64,000 nt of DNA from Bacteriovoracaceae bacterium (GTDB taxonomy: Bacteria; Bdellovibrionota; Bacteriovoracia; Bacteriovoracales; Bacteriovoracaceae), in contig JABFRR010000003.1 in the NCBI GenBank assembly GCA_013141065.1, positions 186,001 to 250,000 on the forward strand, written 5' to 3'. Below, piece after piece: positions 46,426-54,218 of the stretch; within the stretch, counting starts at the first letter, position 1, and the number at the start of each line of letters is the position of its first letter. The notes below the pieces were generated by a model. That model saw only the letters and a program-made list of their open reading frames with translations. It was not told the origin of the DNA and searched no databases. The translations under genes and the position numbers were made by a program.

Positions 46426-47085
46426 ATGAAAAAATCAGAAGTCCTTAAAATTCTTAAAAAGTTACGTGTTGTTTACCAAATGGAAGCCACAGGACTTCAA
46501 GCAATCGATGTACTTGAAGAGCTCTCTAAAGGCCTTATCGACTCCAAAGAAATCACCCCATTAAATTGGTCATCTCCACTACCTTTACCTAATGAGATGC
46601 AAGAGCTTAAGAGTGCTTATGCGGTCTTTGCCGATGGTGCTTGCCGTGGAAATCCAGGGCCTGGTGCTTGGGGGGTCATGATTCAAGACGCACTGGGTGA
46701 AGTCATATTAAAATCGTCAGGAGTAGATGTTCCAACGACCAATAATAAAATGGAACTTGAAGGTGTCATTCGCGGTTTAAAAGGACTGATTGAAAAATGG
46801 ATTGAGGATGGAACTTCAGATCGTCTAAGTCCTGTTTTTGTCTACAGTGACTCAAAATACGTGACTGAAGGGATTTCTTCTTGGGTGGCCGGTTGGAAAA
46901 ATCGTGGTTGGAAAAAAGCTGATGGCAAAGAGCCTGAAAATATAGTTTTATGGAAAGAACTCGATATGCTTAAGTCTCAGTTTGAGACAATCCAATTTAT
47001 TTGGGTCAAAGGTCATGCTGGTCATCCTCAGAATGAATTGTGTGATCAAATGTGTAACCTCGCTCTTGATGAAGCAGGATTCTAA
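46426..47085 (+). CDS. rnhA: Ribonuclease HI with N-terminal extension
   Basis: 219 residues, of which the RNase HI domain covers about 63-219. Catalytic residues: FADGACRGNPGPGAWG (Asp), TNNKMELEGV (Glu), VYSDSKYVTEGISSW (Asp) and VKGHAGHPQNELCDQMCN (His and Asp). The first 60 residues are a helical extension with no recognised domain; it is not the Cys-rich hybrid-binding domain of eukaryotic enzymes. It removes RNA from RNA-DNA hybrids. No Shine-Dalgarno is evident. Confidence 0.93.
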   Translation: MKKSEVLKILKKLRVVYQMEATGLQAIDVLEELSKGLIDSKEITPLNWSSPLPLPNEMQELKSAYAVFADGACRGNPGPGAWGVMIQDALGEVILKSSGVDVPTTNNKMELEGVIRGLKGLIEKWIEDGTSDRLSPVFVYSDSKYVTEGISSWVAGWKNRGWKKADGKEPENIVLWKELDMLKSQFETIQFIWVKGHAGHPQNELCDQMCNLALDEAGF

Positions 47086-47125
47086 TTTTAATTGTATTAA
47101 ACAAATTTTTTATTGAGGAGTTTTA

Positions 47126-47875
47126 ATGCGTGTCTTATTGCTCGTAAGCTTATTTTTTATGGCCAGTAGCTGTGCTACAAATAATTCATCTCATAATCCT
47201 CGGGAATATCAAATTGGTGCTTATTTATGGCAGCAGCATAGTGGTGAATACCGCGCTTTAACTTATCAAGCTTATAATACGGCCCGCTTAAAAATTGAAA
47301 GAGATTTACTAGATAAGCATAATAAAAAACGTGCCGTTATTTTCGATATTGATGAAACTGTACTAGATAATTCTTTTGGTGGCGCCAGAGAAATTAAGGA
47401 CAGCAAAGCTTGGAGCGAATCCTTGTTTGCCGATTGGGTAAAGCTAAAAGAGGCCGTGGCAATTCCAGGAGCGCTTGAATTTATCAATTTTCTCACCAAA
47501 GAAAGAGTTGCAGTATTTTATGTCACGAATCGTACTACAGAAATGTATCAAGATACGTTCGATAATCTGGTCAAAGAGGGTTTTCCAGTCAATAAAGAAA
47601 ATCTGATTATGATGAATAGAGAAAAATCTAAAGAGACTCGTCGTTTAGATATTTTAAAAAGCTATGAAGTTGTCTTATATGTAGGTGACAATTTAGGGGA
47701 CTTTAATAAAGCATTTGACACCAAGAGTAAAGCTGAACGCAATGGAGCTGTTGATCAAATGAAAGAGCTTTTTGGCCACAAATTTATTATTCTTCCTAAT
47801 CCTTTGTACGGAGATTGGGAAAGAATTTTTCCATACGACAAATCTAAAATTGAATTCTTAAAACTCACACCTTGA
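47126..47875 (+). CDS. Acid phosphatase lipoprotein, e(P4)/HAD class
   Basis: 249 residues with a lipoprotein signal (lipobox ASSC, Cys16) and GAGGAG before the ATG. The HAD motifs are VIFDIDETVLDNS (Asp74, Asp76), VFYVTNRT, the Lys region near KSKETRRLDIL, and YVGDNLGDF. The AYLWQQHSGEYRALTYQAYN stretch is typical of the Haemophilus e(P4) family, outer-membrane-anchored 5'-nucleotidases/phosphomonoesterases that release nucleosides from nucleotides. It may help take up nucleotides in the periplasm. Single-gene unit flanked by other lipoprotein genes. Confidence 0.88.
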   Translation: MRVLLLVSLFFMASSCATNNSSHNPREYQIGAYLWQQHSGEYRALTYQAYNTARLKIERDLLDKHNKKRAVIFDIDETVLDNSFGGAREIKDSKAWSESLFADWVKLKEAVAIPGALEFINFLTKERVAVFYVTNRTTEMYQDTFDNLVKEGFPVNKENLIMMNREKSKETRRLDILKSYEVVLYVGDNLGDFNKAFDTKSKAERNGAVDQMKELFGHKFIILPNPLYGDWERIFPYDKSKIEFLKLTP

Positions 47876-47948
47876 TCTTTAATCTTTTGAGCATTAACGT
47901 ATTAGGGTAAACATTACTGTTCACAATTTTTTACAAAGGAATGAAGAA

Positions 47949-48656
47949 ATGAAAAAGATTCTCTTACTCGCTCTTATTGGAGCATTGTCTTTTGGTTGCT
48001 CTAAAGGAAAAGATCCAAAAACTGAAGAAGAAAAAACGTTTTATGCTGTCGGAACAATGTTTGGTTCACGACTTACTCAGTTAGCTTTAACAGATGCTGA
48101 GTTAGATTCTCTAGCAGCAGGTCTTCGCGATTCAGCTAAAGGTGAAAAACAAAAAGTTGATCCTATGGCGTACCAACAAAAAATTCAAGATATGTTCAAA
48201 GCCAGAATGGAAAAAATGGCAGTCGACGTAAAGAAAAAAGGAAACGAGTTTATTGATAATTTCGTAAAATCTGAAGGGGCGACTAAAACAGCTTCTGGTT
48301 TAGCATTTAAAGTTGTTAAAGAAGGAACTGGGCCATCTCCAAAAGAAACTGACGTAGTAAAAGTTCACTATCACGGGACATTAACTGATGGATCAGTTTT
48401 CGATTCATCTGTAGAAAGAAAACAAGAAGTTTCTTTTCCGCTTAACAGAGTTATTCGTGGGTGGACTGAAGGTCTTCAAACTATGAAAGTTGGTGGAAAA
48501 TCAAAATTTGTTATCCCTTCAGAGTTAGCTTATGGTGATGCTGGTGCACCACCTAAGATTGCTGGTGGCGCAACATTAATTTTCGAAGTTGAACTTCTTG
48601 GAATTGAAAAAGCAGCTCCAGAAGCAGCACCTGCTCCAGCTCCTAAAAAGAAGTAA
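47949..48656 (+). CDS. FKBP-type peptidyl-prolyl isomerase lipoprotein
   Basis: 235 residues. Lipoprotein signal (LSFGC, Cys17), then a helical N-terminal dimerisation part (about 25-110, FYAVGTMFGSRL; AYQQKIQDMF) and one FKBP domain (about 115-210): VKVHYHGTLTDGSVFDSSVER, PLNRVIRGWTEGLQTMKVGGKSKFVIPSELAYGD. This is the FkpA/Mip layout. An Ala/Pro/Lys tail ends the protein. It acts as a folding helper in the periplasm. Good Shine-Dalgarno (AAAGGA); a terminator follows at 48686. Confidence 0.92.
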   Translation: MKKILLLALIGALSFGCSKGKDPKTEEEKTFYAVGTMFGSRLTQLALTDAELDSLAAGLRDSAKGEKQKVDPMAYQQKIQDMFKARMEKMAVDVKKKGNEFIDNFVKSEGATKTASGLAFKVVKEGTGPSPKETDVVKVHYHGTLTDGSVFDSSVERKQEVSFPLNRVIRGWTEGLQTMKVGGKSKFVIPSELAYGDAGAPPKIAGGATLIFEVELLGIEKAAPEAAPAPAPKKK

Positions 48657-48685
48657 TTTAATCTTTTTTAAAAATCTATAAAACG

Positions 48686-48717
48686 AAGCCTCTCTGTTAA
48701 TTCAGAGAGGCTTTTTT
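48686..48717 (+). terminator. Intrinsic terminator after the FKBP gene
   Basis: AAGCCTCTCTG (48686-48696), loop TTAATT, CAGAGAGGCTT, then T residues. The T-run ends 17 nt before the next start codon. Confidence 0.93.
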
Positions 48718-48734
48718 ATTTGAGGGATTTTTTC

Positions 48735-49046
48735 ATGCTAAAACTCACTTTTTATGTTCCTTTGGACTATAAAGATATTGTTAAAGATGCACTCTTTGAA
48801 GTTGGTGCTGGTAAAATTGGGGCCAATGACAGATGCTCATTTGAGGTTCTTGGCTCTGGTCAATTTAGGCCACTCATTGGGGCGAATCCAAGTATAGGAA
48901 AAATCGGAAGTATCGAAAAAATTATTGAAGCCAGGGTTGAAATGGTCTTTGATGATACTATAATGGAGGAGGTCATAAGTGTATTGAAGCGAAGCCATCC
49001 TTATGAAACACCGGCATTTGATATTATGAGATGCATGGATCTCTAG
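48735..49046 (+). CDS. Stand-alone YqfO/NIF3 insert-domain protein
   Basis: 103 residues from ATG 48735 (GAGGGA 8 nt upstream). LTFYVPLDYKDIVKDALFEVGAGKIG, CSFEVLGSGQFRPLIGANP, and the C-terminal RSHPYETPAFDI are the hallmarks of the CutA/PII-like domain inserted in NIF3 proteins such as B. subtilis YqfO, here as a single-domain protein. Biochemical role unknown; PII-like folds often bind metabolites or form trimers. It is followed 24 nt later by the Hsp20-like gene. Confidence 0.75.
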   Translation: MLKLTFYVPLDYKDIVKDALFEVGAGKIGANDRCSFEVLGSGQFRPLIGANPSIGKIGSIEKIIEARVEMVFDDTIMEEVISVLKRSHPYETPAFDIMRCMDL

Positions 49047-49070
49047 CATCTTGCAATAGGGAGGATAAGT

Positions 49071-49670
49071 ATGAAAATTTTTTTAATCTCTTTTTTAATT
49101 TCTTTTATTCTTTCTTCAAATATATCCCTTGCTCAAAATACCAATGATGAGCAATTAAAGCGTCAAATAGATGAAGTTATGAAGGCCAGAGACGAGATGC
49201 TTAAATCCCTTATGGATGATTCTTTTTCTGGGGAATTTGAAAAGAGGATGGAAGATATCATGAAGCGCTTCGGAGGAATTGGACCTGGAAATCCATTTGA
49301 TAAGTCTGACTCCCTAGCAATTGGCAGTTACAACTGGGAAGAAACACCAACAGAAAAAATTCTCAAAATTAAAGTGACTCAATCAAAAGATCAGCCTCTT
49401 GATATTAAAATTGAAAATGGAATGATTAGTATAAAGGGCATTGCTGAAACACTGAGTGGGACAAGTGCTAACAAAATTAAAAGTCGCATGAATTTTCAAA
49501 AGTCTTTTAGCTTACCAACTGATATTGATCAAAGTAATCCCGAGTTTAAGAATAATGAAAAACTTGGGGAGTTATGGATAACATTTAAAAAAATCATGTC
49601 GAAAAAATCTCCAAAACCAGTTGAAGAACGCATTCCTGTCAAACCAACTGATCAAGATATAAGTATATAA
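49071..49670 (+). CDS. Exported Hsp20/alpha-crystallin-like protein
   Basis: 199 residues with a clear signal peptide (MKIFLISFLISFILSSNISL, cleavage after SLAQ or SLA). After a helical segment (about 25-70, charged) comes an alpha-crystallin-like beta-sandwich (about 85-175): YNWEETPTEKILKIKVTQS, LDIKIENGMISIKGI, MNFQKSFSLPTDID and GELWITFKK, which line up with the usual IsG.., FxRxFxLPxxVD and GxLxIxxPK motifs. Small heat-shock proteins are normally cytoplasmic, so an exported form is unusual. Good Shine-Dalgarno (GGGAGGA). The tail is Pro/Lys-rich. Confidence 0.65.
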   Translation: MKIFLISFLISFILSSNISLAQNTNDEQLKRQIDEVMKARDEMLKSLMDDSFSGEFEKRMEDIMKRFGGIGPGNPFDKSDSLAIGSYNWEETPTEKILKIKVTQSKDQPLDIKIENGMISIKGIAETLSGTSANKIKSRMNFQKSFSLPTDIDQSNPEFKNNEKLGELWITFKKIMSKKSPKPVEERIPVKPTDQDISI

Positions 49671-49761
49671 TATCGTATCCGACTAAAGCTTTTTCCTCAA
49701 CAACCGATAAGTCTTTGAGATCTTTATAAGTAAAGTGACCGGAGAGGTTTTTATTAAAAAC

Positions 49762-50355
49762 ATGTTGAAATTAATATGTCTTTTTAGTGTTTCACTAATA
49801 TATCAAAATGTTTTTGCTCTTGAAGAAACCTATTTTAAAGATAAAAAACTGGATGTTCCTTACAGAGAAATGGGAATAATTATTAGTAAAGATGGCTTTT
49901 TTCCCAATAGAATCGTTGTGTATAAAGGTGAAAAAGTGCGTTTTTTTGTGACGAGTGCAGGTGTCGAGTCAGCTTGTTTCAACATTCCCGACAAAAACGT
50001 TTTCACGACATCGGGCAAAGATAAAATTGCTGAAAGTGAAGTTTTCTTTGATAAAGTTGGAATTTTTCAATTCAATTGCCCTAATAATACCTTTACTGGC
50101 AGAGTCATGGTTTTAGAGAAAGCTTCCGATAGATTAGAGTCAGAAAGAAGAGGTCTAGCTTCTGATATGGTAAAAATCTGGAAACCAAAAGAGACGCCAA
50201 GCGAATGGGTCCAGATTAAAAGAGAAGACTTAAAAGAGGATTATATAGATTTGGATCGAGATCGATTGGATTCAAATGATTCTAAGATCGCTCCAAAAAA
50301 TCAAGAAAGAGAGACTATAGGATTTGGTGGACGTGATTTAGCGATGGAGAATTAA
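49762..50355 (+). CDS. Exported cupredoxin-fold protein, probably without a type 1 copper site
   Basis: 197 residues from ATG 49762. The start is uncertain: GGAGAGG lies 15 nt upstream and a GTG at 49735 is also in frame. A signal peptide (LKLICLFSVSLIYQNVFA) precedes a cupredoxin-like domain (about 30-115): GFFPNRIVVYKGEKVRFFVTS, CFNIPDKNVFTTSGK and GIFQFNCPNNTFTGRVMVLE. It has Cys in CPN but lacks the His ligand pair expected for copper. A charged tail (to 197) follows. It ends 6 nt before cpaF and is probably co-transcribed with it. Confidence 0.6.
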   Translation: MLKLICLFSVSLIYQNVFALEETYFKDKKLDVPYREMGIIISKDGFFPNRIVVYKGEKVRFFVTSAGVESACFNIPDKNVFTTSGKDKIAESEVFFDKVGIFQFNCPNNTFTGRVMVLEKASDRLESERRGLASDMVKIWKPKETPSEWVQIKREDLKEDYIDLDRDRLDSNDSKIAPKNQERETIGFGGRDLAMEN

Positions 50356-50361
50356 TTTTTT

Positions 50362-51507
50362 ATGTCATCAGTATTTAAGGACGCCATTGATCAATTTTTG
50401 TATCCCATCAAGGAGCTTCTTGAAGATCCAGGGGTATCTGAAATTATGATTAACGGGCCGAAAGAAATATTCGTTGAAAAAAAAGGTCTTGTTTATAAAA
50501 CGGATGCTCAATTTCATAATGAAGAAGCTCTCTTGTCCGCGATGAGATCAATTGCTCAATCTGTTGGGAGACGAATCGATAAAGACAACCCTCGCCTCGA
50601 TGCGCGACTTCCGGATGGTTCTCGAATTCACGTGGTTCTCCCACCGATGGCAAAAAATGGGACAACAGTTGCGATTCGTAAATTTTCAAAAGAAAAGCTG
50701 ACTCTTAATGATTTAATTACTTTTGGGTCTCTTTCCAAAGATGCTGCAAGATTTTTAGATATTTGTATTCACCTTGGAAAAAATATTATTGTTTCAGGCG
50801 GAACTGGATCTGGAAAAACAACGATGCTAAACGTTTTGGGATCAAGAATCCCAAAAACTCAAAGATTGATCATCATTGAAGATGCAGCTGAACTTCAAGT
50901 TAAAGCAGAGCATGTGGTGAATTTTGAAACGAGAAAAGCAGATGCCGAAAGAGGTACAACAGAAGTCACTATAAGAGACTTAGTTGTGAGTGCCATGAGA
51001 CTTCGCCCCGATAGAATTATCGTCGGAGAGGTAAGGGGTGAAGAGGCCCTAGATTTAATTCAAGTCATGAACACAGGCCATGATGGATCAATGGGGACAG
51101 TTCATGCGAATAATCCTGTTGATGCTTGCACAAGACTTGAAACCTTATGCCTGATGGGAGATACGAAAATTCCCGCCGATGCGATTAGAAAAATGGTGGG
51201 TTCAGCGATGCAAATTATCGTTCAATGCTCGCGTTTTCATGACGGTGGAAGACGGACATCACATATTTCAGAAATTATTGGTATAGATAAAAATGGGAAT
51301 TATATTTCGAGAGATATTTTTAAGTGGATTCAGACAGGTAAAGATCCAGAGAGTGGAAAATATATTGGAGAAATGGTTTCATGTAATTATGTGCCAACTT
51401 TTTTTGAAGATATTGTTGTCAATAAACTTCCATTTCCAAAAAGTAATTTTTTAGCCCCAGAATGGTACAATCAAAAATTGCGTGGGGAAAAAGGCGAAGC
51501 GGCCTAA
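50362..51507 (+). CDS. cpaF: CpaF/TadA-type secretion ATPase
   Basis: 381 residues. Family features: VSEIMINGPKEIFVE, RLDARLPDGSRIHVVLPP, Walker A SGGTGSGKTTML, IIEDAAELQ (Asp box), MRLRPDRIIVGEVRGEEALDLIQ (Walker B) and MNTGHDGSMGTVHANNP (His box). These ATPases drive Tad/Flp pilus assembly or type II-like secretion. No tadB/C, pilin or secretin gene is nearby, so it is an orphan in this window. No Shine-Dalgarno is visible before the ATG; coupling to the preceding cupredoxin-like gene is likely. Convergent 4-nt overlap with the next gene. Confidence 0.9.
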   Translation: MSSVFKDAIDQFLYPIKELLEDPGVSEIMINGPKEIFVEKKGLVYKTDAQFHNEEALLSAMRSIAQSVGRRIDKDNPRLDARLPDGSRIHVVLPPMAKNGTTVAIRKFSKEKLTLNDLITFGSLSKDAARFLDICIHLGKNIIVSGGTGSGKTTMLNVLGSRIPKTQRLIIIEDAAELQVKAEHVVNFETRKADAERGTTEVTIRDLVVSAMRLRPDRIIVGEVRGEEALDLIQVMNTGHDGSMGTVHANNPVDACTRLETLCLMGDTKIPADAIRKMVGSAMQIIVQCSRFHDGGRRTSHISEIIGIDKNGNYISRDIFKWIQTGKDPESGKYIGEMVSCNYVPTFFEDIVVNKLPFPKSNFLAPEWYNQKLRGEKGEAA

Positions 51508-51752
51508 AATTCTACATCAATTCCTTCAGGCCCAATTTCACAGGTAACTTCCAAAGACTCTTCTTTTTTTGCTTCAATAACAATATTTTTTAAGTCCTCT
51601 ACCGAGATCTCGGGATCGAGGTCAAAATCTAATGAAATTGCATTGACTAAATTGTGAAGTACTTCATAGTCACGTAGAGTTTTAAATTGATCTACTTTGA
51701 TAGTTAGAGTGTAGGTGTGATCTTTGGCATCTTGAACAATATCTATTTTCAC
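51504..51752 (-). CDS. Small acidic hypothetical protein
   Basis: 82 residues from GTG 51752, with AGGAG six nt upstream. It is acidic and without Cys or membrane segments (MKIDIVQDAKDHTYTLTIKV ... EISVEDLKNIVIEAKKEES). A beta-alpha-beta arrangement is likely. Its stop overlaps the cpaF stop on the other strand by 4 nt. Family not recognised. Confidence 0.55.
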   Translation of the reverse strand: MKIDIVQDAKDHTYTLTIKVDQFKTLRDYEVLHNLVNAISLDFDLDPEISVEDLKNIVIEAKKEESLEVTCEIGPEGIDVEF

Positions 51753-51904
51753 ATGGTTCTCCTAAAGGCCATTATTAGAACTATTATAGCAACGACTTTT
51801 AAATTTTGAGCAATAAATTAAGTTTTTTTATTTTTTTGGCAAAGACTTCACGATATTTCAGCAGATTGCTTGAATAATTGAGTGTGGTTTGGGAAAATAA
51901 GGCA

Positions 51905-52558
51905 ATGAGTTTAAAACAAGAAAAAGCCGATTATATATGTCAAAGACTTGAGGAGCTCTATCCAGAGACTCCCATCCCTCTAGATCACAGTGACTCATAT
52001 ACACTTTTAATAGCAGTCTTATTAAGTGCTCAATGCACAGACGAAAGAGTTAATAAGATCACTCCACATTTATTTAAAAAGGCCAATAACCCCTATGACA
52101 TGGTTAAATTGAGTGTTCAAGAAATTCAAGACATCATCAGACCCTGCGGCTTATCCCCACGAAAATCAAAAGCCATTTTTGATTTGTCGGCCATTATTAT
52201 CGATAAGCATAAGGGGATCGTTCCTGCCAGTTTTGAAGCCTTAGAAGAACTTCCCGGTGTCGGTCACAAGACGGCTTCTGTGGTGATGGCCCAGAGTTTT
52301 GGAGTCCCGGCATTTCCAGTTGATACCCATATTCATCGCTTGGCCCAACGTTGGGGACTTACCAGTGGTAAAAATGTAGAGATAACAGAAAAAGATTTAA
52401 AAAAAATTTTCCCGCGAGAAAAATGGAACAAACTTCACCTACAAATCATTTTTTACGGCCGAGAACACTGCTCAGCTCGTGGTTGTGATGGACTTATTTG
52501 TGAGATTTGTTCGACCGTAAATTTTTTAAGAAAGACAGCGGTTACAACCAGAAAATAA
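51905..52558 (+). CDS. nth: Endonuclease III
   Basis: 217 residues from ATG 51905 (AAGG upstream; an in-frame TTG at 51878 would add nine residues). TLLIAVLLSAQCTDERVN, the helix-hairpin-helix LPGVGHKTASVV with catalytic Lys122, and FPVDTHIHRLAQRWG with Asp140 identify Nth, which removes oxidised pyrimidines and cuts abasic sites. The C-terminal iron-sulfur loop has four Cys (189, 194, 199, 202) but spaced C-x4-C-x4-C-x2-C instead of C-x6-C-x2-C-x5-C. Confidence 0.92.
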   Translation: MSLKQEKADYICQRLEELYPETPIPLDHSDSYTLLIAVLLSAQCTDERVNKITPHLFKKANNPYDMVKLSVQEIQDIIRPCGLSPRKSKAIFDLSAIIIDKHKGIVPASFEALEELPGVGHKTASVVMAQSFGVPAFPVDTHIHRLAQRWGLTSGKNVEITEKDLKKIFPREKWNKLHLQIIFYGREHCSARGCDGLICEICSTVNFLRKTAVTTRK

Positions 52559-52563
52559 ATTTA

Positions 52564-53319
52564 TTAGGCGTGAAATCCTTTGGCCAATACAGAAAGAAGA
52601 TTTATGAGCTGGTCAAAGATTTCTCTTTTTTTAAGGGAGTAATCCCCCATCAAACTAGGTTTTAAGTTTTCGAAATTCTCGCCATCTTTTTTGTTGTAAA
52701 TGAGAACTCTCAGATTGTGATCATTGAGCAATAAAAAAGTGATATCGAGATTAAAAGTGATGAGCCTTATTTCTCGCATTTTAGTTTTGGGATTAATGCC
52801 ACAAAAGAATGTGGATTGAAATAAAAAATCAGGGTTAGTAAGACTTTCTAAGATGGCCTTTTCTAAATATTCAAAACTCACTCGCAACCATTCTAATGCT
52901 TTTTCTTCATTTTCCATTTGCCTAGGAGAAAATTCACCGAGATTAAGCAGTTTTTTAAATTGTGATATTTCCTGTTCAATAAGTTGATCAATTGAGCGAT
53001 TAAATAGTCGTCGAATTTCTTGTATTTCTTCACTTGAATGAAGGGAATGAGAGTAAATTGGTTTGTTGTCTATAAATAAGGATTGAAATAAATTATCGGG
53101 AAGTTCTGCCATTATGACTGAAAATAATGGGACCTTTTTTTTTGAGTCAATTGCTGGTGTCATCACTAGCTCTTTGGTCAGCTGACTGCCATGATGTGTT
53201 CTAGAATTTACGGCCAGTGCAAGCCAGTAATTAGTGTTTTGGCTGTTTAATAAGATGAGCTCTTCGTAAAAATCAAGTATTTTATCAAAGGTATTTTTTT
53301 TGAAAAATTGAAAAACCAT
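52564..53319 (-). CDS. Hypothetical cytoplasmic protein
   Basis: 251 residues, no signal peptide and no membrane segment. The sequence is rich in helices (SSEEIQEIRRLFNRSIDQLI; EEKALEWLRVSFEYLEKAI) flanked by beta stretches (NYWLALAVN; IRLITFNLDITFLLLNDHNL). It converges with nth (5 nt apart) and diverges from murI. No family or motif recognised; a regulatory or effector protein is possible but unsupported. Confidence 0.55.
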   Translation of the reverse strand: MVFQFFKKNTFDKILDFYEELILLNSQNTNYWLALAVNSRTHHGSQLTKELVMTPAIDSKKKVPLFSVIMAELPDNLFQSLFIDNKPIYSHSLHSSEEIQEIRRLFNRSIDQLIEQEISQFKKLLNLGEFSPRQMENEEKALEWLRVSFEYLEKAILESLTNPDFLFQSTFFCGINPKTKMREIRLITFNLDITFLLLNDHNLRVLIYNKKDGENFENLKPSLMGDYSLKKREIFDQLINLLSVLAKGFHA

Positions 53320-53410
53320 ATTATTACCTAAGCATAAAACGATATTACTCTTAACATTAATTAAAACTTTGTTTAAGATAATCCCACTTGATTAGAATGT
53401 GGATAAAAAA

Positions 53411-54205
53411 ATGATTGTCTCAGACAAGTTATTACATCGACCTAAAATTGGCGTTTTTGATTCAGGAATCGGTGGATTTAGCGTGCTTACAGAGCTATTT
53501 GTAGTTTTTCCTGAAGCAGATTACTTTTATTACAGCGATGATGCTTTTGCTCCCTATGGACCTAAAACAGACGAATTCATTACTCAGAGGGCCTTTGTCA
53601 TAACTAATGAGTTGCAAAATAAAGGTGCTGAACTCATTGTGGTGGCATGCAACACAGCAACGGCTGCCAGCATTGATGCTCTTCGTGGTCACTTTCCGAA
53701 ATTAATATTTGTAGGAGTAGAACCTTACCTCAATGCCTATTATAAAGAGACAACTCCTAGCAAAATGGCCGTTATAACTACTGAATCAACTGGTAAGTCG
53801 GAGCGTTTTAAAAGACTCAAAGAACGCCTGGATCCACTTAAATTAATTGATCATTATTCACTTAAAAATCTCGCACGGCATATAGAAGAATTGTATTATA
53901 ATAAAATTTCTAACACAGATTTTGAAAACAATCTTGAAGCTGATCTAGCTGACTTAAAAATGCATCACTATACTCATGTTATTTTAGGATGCACTCACTA
54001 CCCACTTATAAAGCAAAAAATAGAACACGTCCTCCAAGCAAAAGCACTGAGTCCCTGTCCTTATGTAGCCGACCGAGTGAGAGAGCTTTTATTGAATGTG
54101 ACAAGTCCCCAAAAAATTGTTTCTAATACGTTTGATTTTTATTCAAGTGCAAACCCCATATGGATCCAAAAAAGTCGACATGATTTTTTAGGTCCTTTTA
54201 ATTAA
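53411..54205 (+). CDS. murI: Glutamate racemase
   Basis: 264 residues from ATG 53411; GTG 53399 is an alternative. The two catalytic Cys are in VVACNTATAAS and ILGCTHYPLI, the N-terminal IGVFDSGIGGFSVL carries the Asp-Ser pair, and YYSDDAFAPYGPK matches the family (usually GDTARxPYG; here the Asp-Asp-Ala variant). It makes D-Glu for peptidoglycan. eno follows after 13 nt. Confidence 0.93.
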   Translation: MIVSDKLLHRPKIGVFDSGIGGFSVLTELFVVFPEADYFYYSDDAFAPYGPKTDEFITQRAFVITNELQNKGAELIVVACNTATAASIDALRGHFPKLIFVGVEPYLNAYYKETTPSKMAVITTESTGKSERFKRLKERLDPLKLIDHYSLKNLARHIEELYYNKISNTDFENNLEADLADLKMHHYTHVILGCTHYPLIKQKIEHVLQAKALSPCPYVADRVRELLLNVTSPQKIVSNTFDFYSSANPIWIQKSRHDFLGPFN

Positions 54206-54218
54206 ATAAGGAAATATT

